From the NCBI GenBank assembly GCA_947474755.1, contig CANJJE010000002.1, positions 248,001 through 312,000 of the forward strand: a stretch of 64,000 bases of DNA. The letters are read 5' to 3'. This document shows positions 53,821 to 63,107 of the stretch, one piece after another; positions within the stretch are counted from its first letter, which is position 1; each line of letters starts with the position of its first letter. The notes under the pieces are model-generated. The model made no database searches. It saw only the letters and a list, made by a program, of their open reading frames with translations, and was not told the origin of the DNA. The DNA is from Burkholderiales bacterium (GTDB lineage: Bacteria; Pseudomonadota; Gammaproteobacteria; Burkholderiales; Burkholderiaceae_C). The position numbers and the translations under genes were made by a program.

Positions 53821-54873
53821 TCAGGCCGCCTTCAGTCCGCTGAACAGCCCAGCGGCATCGCAACAGCGGGGACGATACTGGCCCACCCGCTGAGCGATCT
53901 CGGCGATGTGCGCCGGCGTCGTGCCGCAGCAGCCGCCGGCGATGTTCAGGAAACCGCTCTTCGCGAACTCCTCGACCAGGCGACCTGTGATTTCGGGCGT
54001 TTCGTCGAAGCCGGTGTCACTCATCGGGTTCGGCAGCCCGGCGTTGGGATAGCAGCTGATGAAGGTGTCACCAGCCACCTTCGCCAGCTCCTCGATGTAG
54101 GGCCGCATCAGCGTCGCGCCGAGTGCGCAGTTCAGCCCCACCGCCAATGGCCTCGCATGGCGCACGCTGTGCCAGAAGGCCGTCACTGTCTGCCCCGACA
54201 GGATGCGCCCGGACGCATCCGTGACCGTGCCGGAGATGATCACGGGCAGCCGCTCGCCGGTGGACTCCATCAACTCGTCCAGCGCGAAGATCGCCGCCTT
54301 TGCGTTCAAGGTGTCGAAGATGGTTTCCACCAGGAACAGATCGCAGCCGCCTTCGAGCAGTCCAGAGGCCTGCTCCAGGTATGAATCCTTCAACTCGTCG
54401 AAGCTGACATTGCGAGCCGCCGGGTCGTTGACATCGGGGCTGATGCTCGCCGTGCGCGGTGTCGGGCCCAGCGCGCCCGCGGCGAAGCGCGGCTTGTCGG
54501 GCGTGGCATAGCGTTCGCAAGAAGCGCGTGCCAACTGTGCCGCCACCACGTTCATCTCACGCGCCACCGAGGCCAGGCCGTAATCGTCCTGCGCGACGCG
54601 GGTGGCGCCGAAGGTGTTGGTCTCGATGATGTCGGCCCCTGCGGCCAGGTACTGGTCGTGGATCTCCGAGATCACGTCTGCTCGCGTGAACAGCAGCAAT
54701 TCGTTGTTGCCCTTCAGGTCCTTGGCATGGGCCTTGAAGCGCTCTCCGCGGTAATCGGACTCGCCCAGCTTGTAGCGCTGGATCATCGTGCCCATCGCCC
54801 CGTCAAGGATCACGATGCGCTGGCGCAGCAAGTCGGGCAGCGCCGCGCCGCGGGTGTAGGGCTTTTCGGTCAT
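53821..54873 (-). CDS. metH: Homocysteine S-methyltransferase domain protein, N-terminal half of split methionine synthase (MetH1)
   Basis: 350 residues, starting [36 protein letters not shown]. The zinc-binding Cys residues appear as GLNCALG and [11 protein letters not shown], and [21 protein letters not shown] is the classic MetH segment. Only the homocysteine domain is present; the folate, cobalamin and activation domains are not adjacent. In Burkholderiales MetH is often split into two genes, usually neighbours; here ubiA follows instead. The partner must be elsewhere if the enzyme is B12-dependent. Confidence 0.9.
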   Translation of the reverse strand: MTEKPYTRGAALPDLLRQRIVILDGAMGTMIQRYKLGESDYRGERFKAHAKDLKGNNELLLFTRADVISEIHDQYLAAGADIIETNTFGATRVAQDDYGLASVAREMNVVAAQLARASCERYATPDKPRFAAGALGPTPRTASISPDVNDPAARNVSFDELKDSYLEQASGLLEGGCDLFLVETIFDTLNAKAAIFALDELMESTGERLPVIISGTVTDASGRILSGQTVTAFWHSVRHARPLAVGLNCALGATLMRPYIEELAKVAGDTFISCYPNAGLPNPMSDTGFDETPEITGRLVEEFAKSGFLNIAGGCCGTTPAHIAEIAQRVGQYRPRCCDAAGLFSGLKAA

Positions 54874-54969
54874 CCAGCGATTTTAAGAACGTCGGTCGAA
54901 GTCGGCCTGCGCGGCTCGACAAACCAGCTCGGATGGACCGGTCTGCCTGACCTCTGGCGAGTCAGCGCG

Positions 54970-55254
54970 TCAGTGCATGACCAGCGGTTGATGCATCAGC
55001 GATGCAAATCGCTCCAGATAGTCATCCATTTCTTCCTGCGTCGGTCCGGCGGGGCGGGCTTCGATCAGCGCTGCGACGCCATCCTTGAAGCTCTGTGCCA
55101 AGGCACCGTCGATGAAGATTTCCTTGCGCGCGAACTTGTCGACGATCTCGTAGCCGCCGCGCGTCAGCGCATCAGAGGTGGCAGGAAGTGCGGCTTCGGC
55201 CGGCACCTCGAACTGCACCACGGTGAAACTGTCCGAGTTGTAGAGCATGTGCAT
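54970..55254 (-). CDS. DUF3567 family protein
   Basis: 94 residues from ATG 55254, chosen because AAGGAG lies 8 nt upstream (an ORF start at 55272 has none). MHMLYNSDSFTVVQFEVP and RGGYEIVDKFARKEIFIDGALAQSFKDGV are the family signature. A small protein restricted, to my knowledge, to Burkholderiales relatives; function unknown. Between metH and the DUF3108 gene on the same strand. Confidence 0.85.
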   Translation of the reverse strand: MHMLYNSDSFTVVQFEVPAEAALPATSDALTRGGYEIVDKFARKEIFIDGALAQSFKDGVAALIEARPAGPTQEEMDDYLERFASLMHQPLVMH

Positions 55255-55345
55255 CAGGGGACTCCTTGACACGGCAACTGCTGGCAGAGGGTTTGCGCAG
55301 CAAGCATTCCCGAAGGATGTCCACTTGGGTATGGCTGCGCCGGTT

Positions 55346-56461
55346 TCAAGGCCCGCTCTGCAGGCCGCGCAACACCAGGTCCAGAGCGCTGTCCGAGTCG
55401 CCCTGGGTCAGGCGTGCGCGCACCGGCAGGTAATGCCGCTTCGGGTCGAGCCAGATTTCGGCCAGCGTGTCGCGGGCGGTGCGCGGGGTGCGCGTGAACT
55501 TGACGGTCTGCAGCGCGCCGAAGGGCGTATCGATGGTTTCGGCGCCGCTGGAGCGCAGATCCCAGATGTCCACATCGCCTCGCGCTCCGGCGATGTAGAG
55601 CACCACTTCGCCACCTGTCGCAGCGCGCCTGGGCTCGCCGGCCACCACCGCCGGCAACTGGATCATCCAGCTCAGACGATCTTGCGACCCTGCCGCCAAG
55701 GCGTACTCATGGCGTGGCCCCGAGAAGGTGATCTTGCCCTCCTCGCGCTGGAAATTCGCCGCCCGCGCCGCCTTGCGCGCCCGCTGGTCGGTGAAGCGTG
55801 TCGGAGCCAGGCCTGCGGCGTCGAACCCCCCCTGGCTGATCTGCGTCAACAGTGTGAAGCCAGCGATGCTGGCTTCCAGGCGCGCTTCGTACTGCCCGTT
55901 GAGCGGCCTCCAGCTCAACTCCCCGGTGCCCGACAGCCCACCGCGCCTGATCTCGTACTCGATGGTCGTCACGGGTGGAATCCGCGTCTTGTACACCGGC
56001 ACCGGGCGCTCTGGCTGGCGCAGCTGTGGCGATTCGTGCTCTGTGGCCGAGGACGCTGCGGCCTGCGGCACCGTGGCCGGCGAGGCTTCCGCGGGCACGG
56101 ACGATGAGGAGCCTGCCGACTCGGCGCGTTCGGTACCCGGTGTCCCAGAGGCAGATGCGGGAGCGTTGCTGGCGACCCGCACCGCCGACTCTGCCATTCC
56201 CGGCATCGGCTGCGCACTGCGGGGATCGATCGGCTTGTCGATCGGTGCCGCCAGCGCTGGTTCTGTCGCCGGCGCCGTGACCTGTCGCACCTGAACGACC
56301 GCAACGTTCGGCAGCGCGGCATAGGCCGGCGTCTGCAACCCATCAAGCGGGGCACCATCAAGCACACAGCCGTGCACGACCGATGCGATCAGTGTCAGTG
56401 CCAGCAGCACACGGGCGGGGGGGCGACCGCGCGGCAGGGCCGCAGAGGAATCAGGGTGCAT
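55346..56461 (-). CDS. DUF3108 domain protein, membrane-anchored
   Basis: 371 residues from ATG 56461. Hydrophobic N-terminal segment (ARVLLALTLIASVVHGC, about 15-32), a Pro/Ala/Ser-rich linker (to about 180), then a beta-rich DUF3108 domain (TIEYEIRRGGLSGTGELSWRP, GFTLLTQISQGGFDAAGLAP..F, LRSSGAETIDTPFGALQTVKFTR). Likely periplasmic with an N-terminal anchor. Function unknown. Confidence 0.85.
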   Translation of the reverse strand: MHPDSSAALPRGRPPARVLLALTLIASVVHGCVLDGAPLDGLQTPAYAALPNVAVVQVRQVTAPATEPALAAPIDKPIDPRSAQPMPGMAESAVRVASNAPASASGTPGTERAESAGSSSSVPAEASPATVPQAAASSATEHESPQLRQPERPVPVYKTRIPPVTTIEYEIRRGGLSGTGELSWRPLNGQYEARLEASIAGFTLLTQISQGGFDAAGLAPTRFTDQRARKAARAANFQREEGKITFSGPRHEYALAAGSQDRLSWMIQLPAVVAGEPRRAATGGEVVLYIAGARGDVDIWDLRSSGAETIDTPFGALQTVKFTRTPRTARDTLAEIWLDPKRHYLPVRARLTQGDSDSALDLVLRGLQSGP

Positions 56462-56680
56462 GGGTTGTTCAGCTGCGTCGAGAATGGATGGCGTGGGGCT
56501 CGTTGTCTGTGCAGGCAGCTTGCGGGGCCTGTCAGCCGCCACGCCCCGTCGCACCATACTCATGAAACTCGTCGGCCCCTGGAATGGTTTACACAGGGCC
56601 CCGGATTGCTCTTCGGTGGGTGTCTCCAATTCGTTTCATTGTCGGACCAGCGCTGCCATGCATTGTCGGACGCCTTATCG

Positions 56681-57169
56681 ATGAGCCAGGAACTGTCGCG
56701 CACCTTCAAGGTGGTCACGCTGTGGCTGTTGCTTGGCCTGGTGGTGTTTGTCGGCGTTCAGTGGTGGCTGCATCAGCAGCAGAGCTCCCGCTTCCACAGC
56801 GACGGCGGGGTGATCGAGATCGCACGGGGGCCGGATGGTCATTACCACTGGCCGGGAAGCATCAACGGGCGCCAGGTCGATTTCCTGGTCGACACCGGTG
56901 CCACCTCGACCGCGATCTCGGCGGCACTCGCGCGCGAACTGCAACTTGAAGTGCTGAGGTCGGTGCAGTCCAGTACCGCGGGCGGCATGGTGTCCGGTCA
57001 CGTCGTGCGTGCTGACGTGGCGCTGGACGGTGGTGTCGCCGCCCAACGCCTGCACATCATCGCGCTGCCTGCTCTCGGGGAGCGCCCGCTGCTCGGCATG
57101 GATGTGCTCGGTCGGCTGCGCTGGACGCAGGACGCCGGGGTCCTGCGCATCGAATTGAGGCGGCCATGA
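56681..57169 (+). CDS. Retropepsin-like aspartic protease, TIGR02281 family
   Basis: 162 residues from ATG 56681. One N-terminal transmembrane helix (about 10-30), then a single retropepsin-like domain with the catalytic DTGATSTAIS (about residue 69) preceded by VDF. Ends with GERPLLGMDVLGRL, the other conserved loop. One domain, so it must dimerise for activity. Membrane-anchored with the domain in the periplasm. Substrate unknown. Divergent from the DUF3108 gene. Confidence 0.86.
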   Translation: MSQELSRTFKVVTLWLLLGLVVFVGVQWWLHQQQSSRFHSDGGVIEIARGPDGHYHWPGSINGRQVDFLVDTGATSTAISAALARELQLEVLRSVQSSTAGGMVSGHVVRADVALDGGVAAQRLHIIALPALGERPLLGMDVLGRLRWTQDAGVLRIELRRP

Positions 57170-57251
57170 AGCTGGCTCCGATCCCGCGCTGCACTCGGTG
57201 CGCTCCGGCACCCGAGGCGCACAATCCATCGGCAGCGCTTCAGGAGAACCC

Positions 57252-57971
57252 ATGACCGACAACCCCGCTTTCACCTCGTTTGCCCCTGGTTTCGAGTTCC
57301 TGCAGGGCTTGGTCAAGGACGCTGGCGCGGCCATGCCAGGCATGGGGCAGTGGGTTGCGCCGACGTTGAACCCCGAGGAGCTGGACAAGCGCATCCAGGA
57401 GTTGCGCACGGTGCAGTTCTGGCTCGAACAGAACGCTCGGATGCTGGGTGCGACGATCCAGGCGCTCGAGGTGCAGAAGATGACCTTGACGACGCTGCAG
57501 ACCATGAATGTTCAGATGAGCGACCTGCGCGATGCGCTGACGATTCGCATGCCGACCCCGGCGGCTGCGCGCAGTGCTGCGGGTTTCACCCAGCCGTCAG
57601 GGCCTGACGCGCCCAGAGACACGCCAGCCAAGGCGTCCGAGGCAGCTGTGGCCCCGGACAAGAGCGCCGACAGTACCGCGGCGCAGGCCGATTCGAAACC
57701 CGCCATCGACCCGATGCAATGGTGGGGCGCCCTGACCCAGCAGTTCAGCGAGTTGGCGGCCACCGCGCTGAAGGACAGTGCGGCCGAAGCCGCGGCCTTG
57801 GTCGCCTCTGCTGCGGTGGCGCCAGAGGCAAAGGCGAAGGCGAAGGCGAAGAAGGCGTCGCGTTCCGAGCTGCCGTCGGGCCAGCCTGTCGCCAGGAAAG
57901 CGGCGAGTCGCAGTGCAAGTCGGGGCGCCGCCGCTTCTCCTCGCAAGCCGGCTGCGCGGACGCCACGATGA
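57252..57971 (+). CDS. phaM: PHA granule regulatory protein PhaM
   Basis: 239 residues from ATG 57252, with GGAG upstream. The core WVAPTLNPEELDKRIQELRTVQFWLEQNARML followed by IQALEVQKMTLTTLQTMN is the PhaM signature; the C-terminus is Lys/Ala/Arg-rich (AKAKAKAKKASRSE ... PAARTPR), the histone-like part that ties PHA granules to the nucleoid. PhaM also activates PHA synthase in Ralstonia. Its stop overlaps the start of the FIST gene (ATGA). Confidence 0.88.
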   Translation: MTDNPAFTSFAPGFEFLQGLVKDAGAAMPGMGQWVAPTLNPEELDKRIQELRTVQFWLEQNARMLGATIQALEVQKMTLTTLQTMNVQMSDLRDALTIRMPTPAAARSAAGFTQPSGPDAPRDTPAKASEAAVAPDKSADSTAAQADSKPAIDPMQWWGALTQQFSELAATALKDSAAEAAALVASAAVAPEAKAKAKAKKASRSELPSGQPVARKAASRSASRGAAASPRKPAARTPR

Positions 57972-59188
57972 AGCTCTTCCTGCACGCCCACGCGACGCAC
58001 CCCGACTGGCGTTTCGCGCTGTCGCTGGCGACCGCGCAGCTGGAGGCGCAACGCGCCCAGCCCGAGCACATCGACACGCCGACACTGGGCTGGGTCTACT
58101 TCAGCGACCATTACGGCGCTGCCGCCGAGGCACTGCTGGCGGCGCTGCGCAGCCAATGGCCTGGCGTGGCCTGGGTCGGCTCGGTCGGTGTCGGCATTGC
58201 GGCCAACGGCGTCGAGTACTTCGATGAGCCTGCCTTGTCGCTGATGCTGGGCGACATCGCGCCGGCGCACTTCCGGGTCTTCTCCGGCTTGCAGCCCTTG
58301 TCCGGTCAGTCCGGCTTCACGCCCGCCACAGCGCTGGTGCATGCCGACGCGTCGGCGCACGATGCCGCCGAGCTGGTCGCCGAGCTGGCCGGTCAGACTG
58401 CCACCGGCTACCTGTTCGGCGGCATGGCCTCGGCGCGCGGGCGCTCGGTGCACATTGCCGATGGGGTGTACCACGGCGGCCTATCGGGAGTCGCGTTCGA
58501 CGCGCAGGTGCCGCTGATCTCGCGCGTCACCCAAGGCTGCCGGCCGATCGGCGTGGTGCGCCGCGTGACTGCGGTCGAGCGCAACCTCGTCGTCTCCCTC
58601 GACGACGAGCCTGCGCTGGCCTGTCTGCTGCGCGACCTGAAGGTCGACGCGCACGATCCCCGCGAAGCCTTGCCGCGACTGCGCGCGACGCTGGTCGGCC
58701 TGAGCGATCCGGACGGTGAGCAAGCGCGTGGCGGTGACTTCGGTACCGAGACGCGGGTGCGTCACCTGGTCGGCATTGATCCTGGGCGGCATGCGGTCGC
58801 GGTGGCCGATGTGGTGGAGCGCGGCATGCAACTCGCTTTCTGTCAACGCAACACCGACGCTGCCCGTCGGGATCTGGTGCGCATCTGCACCGAGATCCGC
58901 GAGGAACTCGAACCCGAGACGCTGCCGCTCGAGAGCGCGCCGGCTTTGCGCGGTGGGGAGGCGGGCAACGCAGGCCACCTTGCCCGGCAGATCGCCGGAG
59001 CGGTCTATGTCAGTTGTGCCGGGCGCGGCGGCCCTCATTTCGGTTCGCCGTCGGCCGAACTCGCCATCGTGCGGCATGCGCTCGGTGATGTGCCGCTGGT
59101 CGGATTCTTCGCCAATGGCGAGATCGCGCACCGACATCTGTACGGTTACACCGGCGTGCTGACGGTGTTTGCTTCGCCTGCTGTCTGA
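57968..59188 (+). CDS. FIST domain sensor-like protein
   Basis: 406 residues, ATG 57968 overlapping phaM by 4 bp. FIST_N (about 15-215; TLGWVYFSDHYGAAAEALLAALR, GYLFGGMASARG) and FIST_C (about 230-390; CAGRGGPHFGSPSAELAIVRHALGDVPLVGFFANGEIAH) domains. Both are proposed to bind small ligands, possibly amino acids, in signalling proteins; here there is no kinase or cyclase attached, so it is a stand-alone sensor. Just upstream of glcD, with which it may be co-transcribed. Confidence 0.87.
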   Translation: MKLFLHAHATHPDWRFALSLATAQLEAQRAQPEHIDTPTLGWVYFSDHYGAAAEALLAALRSQWPGVAWVGSVGVGIAANGVEYFDEPALSLMLGDIAPAHFRVFSGLQPLSGQSGFTPATALVHADASAHDAAELVAELAGQTATGYLFGGMASARGRSVHIADGVYHGGLSGVAFDAQVPLISRVTQGCRPIGVVRRVTAVERNLVVSLDDEPALACLLRDLKVDAHDPREALPRLRATLVGLSDPDGEQARGGDFGTETRVRHLVGIDPGRHAVAVADVVERGMQLAFCQRNTDAARRDLVRICTEIREELEPETLPLESAPALRGGEAGNAGHLARQIAGAVYVSCAGRGGPHFGSPSAELAIVRHALGDVPLVGFFANGEIAHRHLYGYTGVLTVFASPAV

Positions 59189-59189
59189 C

Positions 59190-60686
59190 GTGAAGATCAG
59201 TACTCTCGATCTCGCAGCGGTTGATCGCATCACCCGCCGCGCCGAAGTGGTGGCGGCGCTGGCGCCGCTGCTGCCCACCCACGCGCTGCTGTGGCAGGAC
59301 GAAGACACGGTGCCCTACGAGTGCGACGGCCTGACCGCCTACCGCGAGTTGCCGCTGGCAGTCGCGCTGCCCGAGACTGAAGCACAGCTGTCCGCGGTGC
59401 TCGCCACGTGCCACCGCCTGGGCGTGCCGGTGGTGGCCCGCGGTGCCGGTACCGGCCTGAGTGGCGGTGCCACGCCGCACGCGCTGGGCGTCACGCTCGG
59501 CCTCGCCAAGTTCAACAAGATCCTGAAGGTCGACCCCGTCAGCCGTACCGCCGTCGTGCAGGGCGGTGTGCGCAATGCCGCGATCAGCGAAGCGGCGGCA
59601 CGCCACGGCCTGTATTACGCGCCCGACCCCAGCAGCAAGATCGCCTGCACGATCGGCGGCAACGTTGCCGAGAACTCCGGCGGCATGCACTGCCTGAAGT
59701 ACGGACTGACGATCCACAACGTCCTTCGCGTGCGCGGCTACACCGTGGAGGGCGAAGCGGTCGAGTTCGGCTCCGAGGCGCTCGATGCGGCCGGCCTCGA
59801 TCTGCTGGCGGTCGTGATCGGCTCCGAAGGCATGCTGGCCGTCACGGTGGAAGTGACTGTCCGGCTCGTGCCCAAGCCCCAACTGGCCCGCGCCATCCTC
59901 GCCAGCTTCGATGACGTGCGCAAGGCCGGTCACGCGGTGGCGGCACTCATCGGTGCCGGCATCATCCCGGCCGCCTTGGAAATGATGGACAAGCCGATGA
60001 CGGCCTGCGTCGACGCCTATGTGCATGCAGGCTACGACCTCGATGCCGCCGCGATCCTTCTTTGTGAGAGCGATGGCACGCCTGAGGAGGTGGAGGAGGA
60101 GATCGGCCGCATGGTCGCGGTGCTGGAAGCTGCCGGCGCGACGCGGTTCCAGATCAGCCGCGACGAGGCTGAACGACTCAAGTTCTGGAGCGGCCGCATG
60201 AACGCCTTCCCGGCCAGCGGGCGCATGAGTCCCGACTACATGTGCATGGACTCGACGATCCCGCGCAACAAGCTGGCCGACATCCTGGTGCGCATCGCCG
60301 AGATGGAAGTCACCTACGGCCTGCGCTGCTGCAATGTCTTCCACGCAGGCGATGGCAACCTCCACCCGCTGATCATGTACGACGCCAGCGATGCCGACCA
60401 GCTGCGCCGCTGCGAGCTGTTCGGCGCCGACATTCTCGAGACCAGCGTGTATCTCGGCGGCACGGTGACAGGCGAGCACGGCGTCGGCATCGAGAAGCTC
60501 AGTTCGATGTGCGTGCAGTTCACGCCAGAAGAACGCGAGCAGATGCTGGCGTTGAAGCGCGCGTTCGACCCGACCGAGTTGCTGAACCCCGGCAAGGTGA
60601 TCCCGACGCTGCACCGATGCGCCGAGTACGGAAAGATGCACGTGCGCAAGGGCTTGCTGCCGTTTCCTGACCTGCCACGCTTCTGA
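59190..60686 (+). CDS. glcD: Glycolate oxidase subunit GlcD (FAD-linked)
   Basis: 498 residues from GTG 59190, two bases after the FIST stop; a TTG at 59169 would overlap it. FAD-binding: VPVVARGAGTGLSGGATP, AENSGGMHCLKYGLT and the GNLHPLIMYD, TVTGEHGVGIEK motifs. Main flavin subunit of the membrane-associated glycolate (or lactate/hydroxyacid) dehydrogenase, with GlcE and GlcF. Confidence 0.93.
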   Translation: MKISTLDLAAVDRITRRAEVVAALAPLLPTHALLWQDEDTVPYECDGLTAYRELPLAVALPETEAQLSAVLATCHRLGVPVVARGAGTGLSGGATPHALGVTLGLAKFNKILKVDPVSRTAVVQGGVRNAAISEAAARHGLYYAPDPSSKIACTIGGNVAENSGGMHCLKYGLTIHNVLRVRGYTVEGEAVEFGSEALDAAGLDLLAVVIGSEGMLAVTVEVTVRLVPKPQLARAILASFDDVRKAGHAVAALIGAGIIPAALEMMDKPMTACVDAYVHAGYDLDAAAILLCESDGTPEEVEEEIGRMVAVLEAAGATRFQISRDEAERLKFWSGRMNAFPASGRMSPDYMCMDSTIPRNKLADILVRIAEMEVTYGLRCCNVFHAGDGNLHPLIMYDASDADQLRRCELFGADILETSVYLGGTVTGEHGVGIEKLSSMCVQFTPEEREQMLALKRAFDPTELLNPGKVIPTLHRCAEYGKMHVRKGLLPFPDLPRF

Positions 60687-60691
60687 ATCCG

Positions 60692-61807
60692 ATGGCCGAA
60701 CACGAACCTGCGCTGGTGCGCCTGATCGACCGTGTCTGCGCTGCGCAGCAGTCAGGCACACCGATGTGCATCCGGGGTGGCGGCACGAAGGACTTCTACG
60801 GCGAGCCGCCGAGCGGCGAGTTGCTGTCCACCACCGAGCTTGCCGGCATCTCCAGCTACGAGCCGACCGAGCTGGTGGTCACCGCCCGATGCGGGACGCC
60901 GCTGGCTGAACTCGAGGCCGTGCTGGCCGAGAAGGGGCAGTGTCTGCCGTTCGAGCCCCCGCATTTTTCCGCGGGCGCAACGGTCGGCGGGATGGTCGCC
61001 GCAGGGCTGTCGGGCCCGTCGCGCGCGGCGGTGGGTGCGGTGCGCGACTACGTGCTCGGCGCCACGCTGCTCAACGGCCGGGGCGAGGTGCTGAGCTTTG
61101 GCGGACAGGTGATCAAGAACGTCGCAGGCTACGACGTGTCGCGCCTGTTGGCGGGCTCGCTCGGCACGCTGGGCGTGATCCTCGAGGTGTCGATCAAGGT
61201 GCTGCCGGTCGCGCCCGCCACCGTCACGCTGCTCTTCGACATGAACCAGGCGATGGCGCTGGCACAGCTGCACCAGTGGGGCGGCCAGCCGTTGCCGCTG
61301 AACGCCACCGCGATCTGGAACGACCAGCTGGTCGTGCGCTTGCGCGGGGCGGTCGCAGCGGTTCAGGCGGCGAGCGCGAAGTTCCGGGCGCTCGGCGGCG
61401 AGCTCGCCGAGCCCGCGCTGGCCGGTTCGTTCTGGCCAGGCCTGCGCGACCACCGCGACGAGTTCTTCTGCGCCGCGCACGCCGCGGTGGATGCCGGCGG
61501 TGCCCTGTGGCGGCTGTCGGTGCCACAGACTGCGCCCGCGCTGGAGCTGCCCGGCACGCCGCTGATCGAGTGGGCCGGTGGGCAGCGCTGGTACGTGACC
61601 CCTCGCGCGGATGCCGACACCGCGGTCCACCTGCGCGACATTGCCAGGCGTGCTGGCGGCCACGCGACGCTGTTCCACAGCAACGACAAGTCAGCCGGTG
61701 CATTTGCCCCGCTGGCCTCGCCGCTGGATCGCCTCCACAGAGAACTGAAGCGCTCGTTCGATCCGCACGGCGTCTTCAATCCCGGTCGGCTCTACCCCGG
61801 CGGCTGA
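60692..61807 (+). CDS. glcE: Glycolate oxidase subunit GlcE (FAD-binding)
   Basis: 371 residues, 5 bp after glcD. FAD_binding_4 half: CIRGGGTKDFYGEPPSG, VVTARCGTPLAELEAVLAEKGQCLPFEPPHF, the ATVGGMVAAGLSGPSR segment and NVAGYDVSRLLAGSLGTLGVI. Ends in SFDPHGVFNPGRLYPG. Second flavin subunit. Confidence 0.93.
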   Translation: MAEHEPALVRLIDRVCAAQQSGTPMCIRGGGTKDFYGEPPSGELLSTTELAGISSYEPTELVVTARCGTPLAELEAVLAEKGQCLPFEPPHFSAGATVGGMVAAGLSGPSRAAVGAVRDYVLGATLLNGRGEVLSFGGQVIKNVAGYDVSRLLAGSLGTLGVILEVSIKVLPVAPATVTLLFDMNQAMALAQLHQWGGQPLPLNATAIWNDQLVVRLRGAVAAVQAASAKFRALGGELAEPALAGSFWPGLRDHRDEFFCAAHAAVDAGGALWRLSVPQTAPALELPGTPLIEWAGGQRWYVTPRADADTAVHLRDIARRAGGHATLFHSNDKSAGAFAPLASPLDRLHRELKRSFDPHGVFNPGRLYPGG

Positions 61808-61822
61808 CACCACCATCCATCC

Positions 61823-63082
61823 ATGCAAACGAACCTGTCCCCCGAATTCAAGGGTACGCCGGACGGTGAAGCCGCCGAAGCCATCCTTCGCAGATGCGTG
61901 CACTGCGGCTTCTGCACAGCCACCTGCCCCACCTACCAGTTGCTCGGCGATGAACTCGACGGACCGCGCGGCCGCATCTACCTGATCAAGGAGGTGCTCG
62001 AAGGCGCCACACCGACCCGCAAGACGCAATCGCACCTCGACCGCTGCCTGACCTGCCGAAACTGCGAGACCACCTGCCCGTCAGGTGTGCAGTACGGCAA
62101 CCTGGTCGAGATCGGCCGTCGAATCGTCGACGAGAAGGTGGAACGCCCGCGTGGCGAGCAGGCGGTGCGCTGGTTGTTGAAGGAAGGGCTGACCTCATCG
62201 CTGTTCGCGCCAGCGATGAAGCTCGGTCAGCTCGCCCGCCCGTTCTTGCCAGCGTCGCTGAAGAGCAAGGTGGCCCCGAAACCCAGTGCTGCCGAGAGGG
62301 CCGCCGCGCACCGCTGGCCGCAGCGCGAGCACAAGCGCAAGGTGCTGATGCTGATGGGTTGCGTTCAGCCGGCGATGCTGCCCAACATCAACAGCGCCAC
62401 GGCGCGCGTGCTCGATGCGGCCGGCATCCAGACGGTGGTGGCCGAAGAGGCCGGCTGCTGCGGCGCGATCCGCAGCCACCTGGGCGACCACGAGGGCGGT
62501 CTGGCCGACATGCGTCGCAACATCGATGCCTGGTGGCCCAGCGTGCTGGCGAACAAGGTGGAGGCGATCGTGATGAATGCCTCGGGTTGTGGCGCCGCCG
62601 TCAAGGAATACGGCCACGCCCTGGCCCGTGACGAGGCCTATGCCGACAAGGCCCGGCGCATCAGCGAGTTGACCCGGGACCTGAGCGAGCTGCTGCCCGA
62701 GCTGGTGCCGATGCTGAAATCAAGAATCCATCGTCGACCCACCGCGCGCCTGGCCTTCCACCCGCCGTGCACCCTGCAGCACGCACAGCAACTGCGCGGT
62801 GGCGTCGAGACGCACCTCGGCGAGCTGGGGTTCGATGTGAAGCTGTCGCCGAGTGAAAGTCACCTGTGCTGCGGTTCGGCCGGCACCTACTCTGTCTTGC
62901 AGCCCACCCTGGCCTGCCAGTTGCGCGACCGCAAGCTGGCGAATCTGGCCGAGGTCGGTGCTCAGACCATCGTGTCCGCCAATGTCGGGTGCATTCAGCA
63001 CCTGCAGTCCGGGACGACCTCGCCGGTGAAGCACTGGGTGGAGGTGCTCGACGAGGCCCTGCAGGGTACGGTGCCCTCCTAG
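61823..63082 (+). CDS. glcF: Glycolate oxidase iron-sulfur subunit GlcF
   Basis: 419 residues, 15 bp after glcE. Two 4Fe-4S motifs CVHCGFCTATCPT and CLTCRNCETTCPSGV, then two cysteine-rich CCG domains (EEAGCCGAIRSHLGD, SESHLCCGSAGTYSVLQP). Passes electrons from the flavins to quinone. Ends the phaM-FIST-glcDEF string; convergent with the PEP-CTERM gene. Confidence 0.94.
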   Translation: MQTNLSPEFKGTPDGEAAEAILRRCVHCGFCTATCPTYQLLGDELDGPRGRIYLIKEVLEGATPTRKTQSHLDRCLTCRNCETTCPSGVQYGNLVEIGRRIVDEKVERPRGEQAVRWLLKEGLTSSLFAPAMKLGQLARPFLPASLKSKVAPKPSAAERAAAHRWPQREHKRKVLMLMGCVQPAMLPNINSATARVLDAAGIQTVVAEEAGCCGAIRSHLGDHEGGLADMRRNIDAWWPSVLANKVEAIVMNASGCGAAVKEYGHALARDEAYADKARRISELTRDLSELLPELVPMLKSRIHRRPTARLAFHPPCTLQHAQQLRGGVETHLGELGFDVKLSPSESHLCCGSAGTYSVLQPTLACQLRDRKLANLAEVGAQTIVSANVGCIQHLQSGTTSPVKHWVEVLDEALQGTVPS

Positions 63083-63102
63083 CGCGGCGGTGCTGCGCCG
63101 CG
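63083..63102. terminator. Hairpin between the convergent glcF and PEP-CTERM genes
   Basis: Perfect 7-bp stem CGCGGCG (63083-63089) / CGCCGCG (63096-63102) with loop GTGCTG, in the 25-bp gap between two converging genes. No U-tract on either strand. Confidence 0.4.
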
Positions 63103-63107
63103 GGGCG

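Noticed and set aside
54874-54969. Cobalamin or SAM riboswitch upstream of metH
   Set aside because: The gap is only 96 bp and shows none of the conserved cores.
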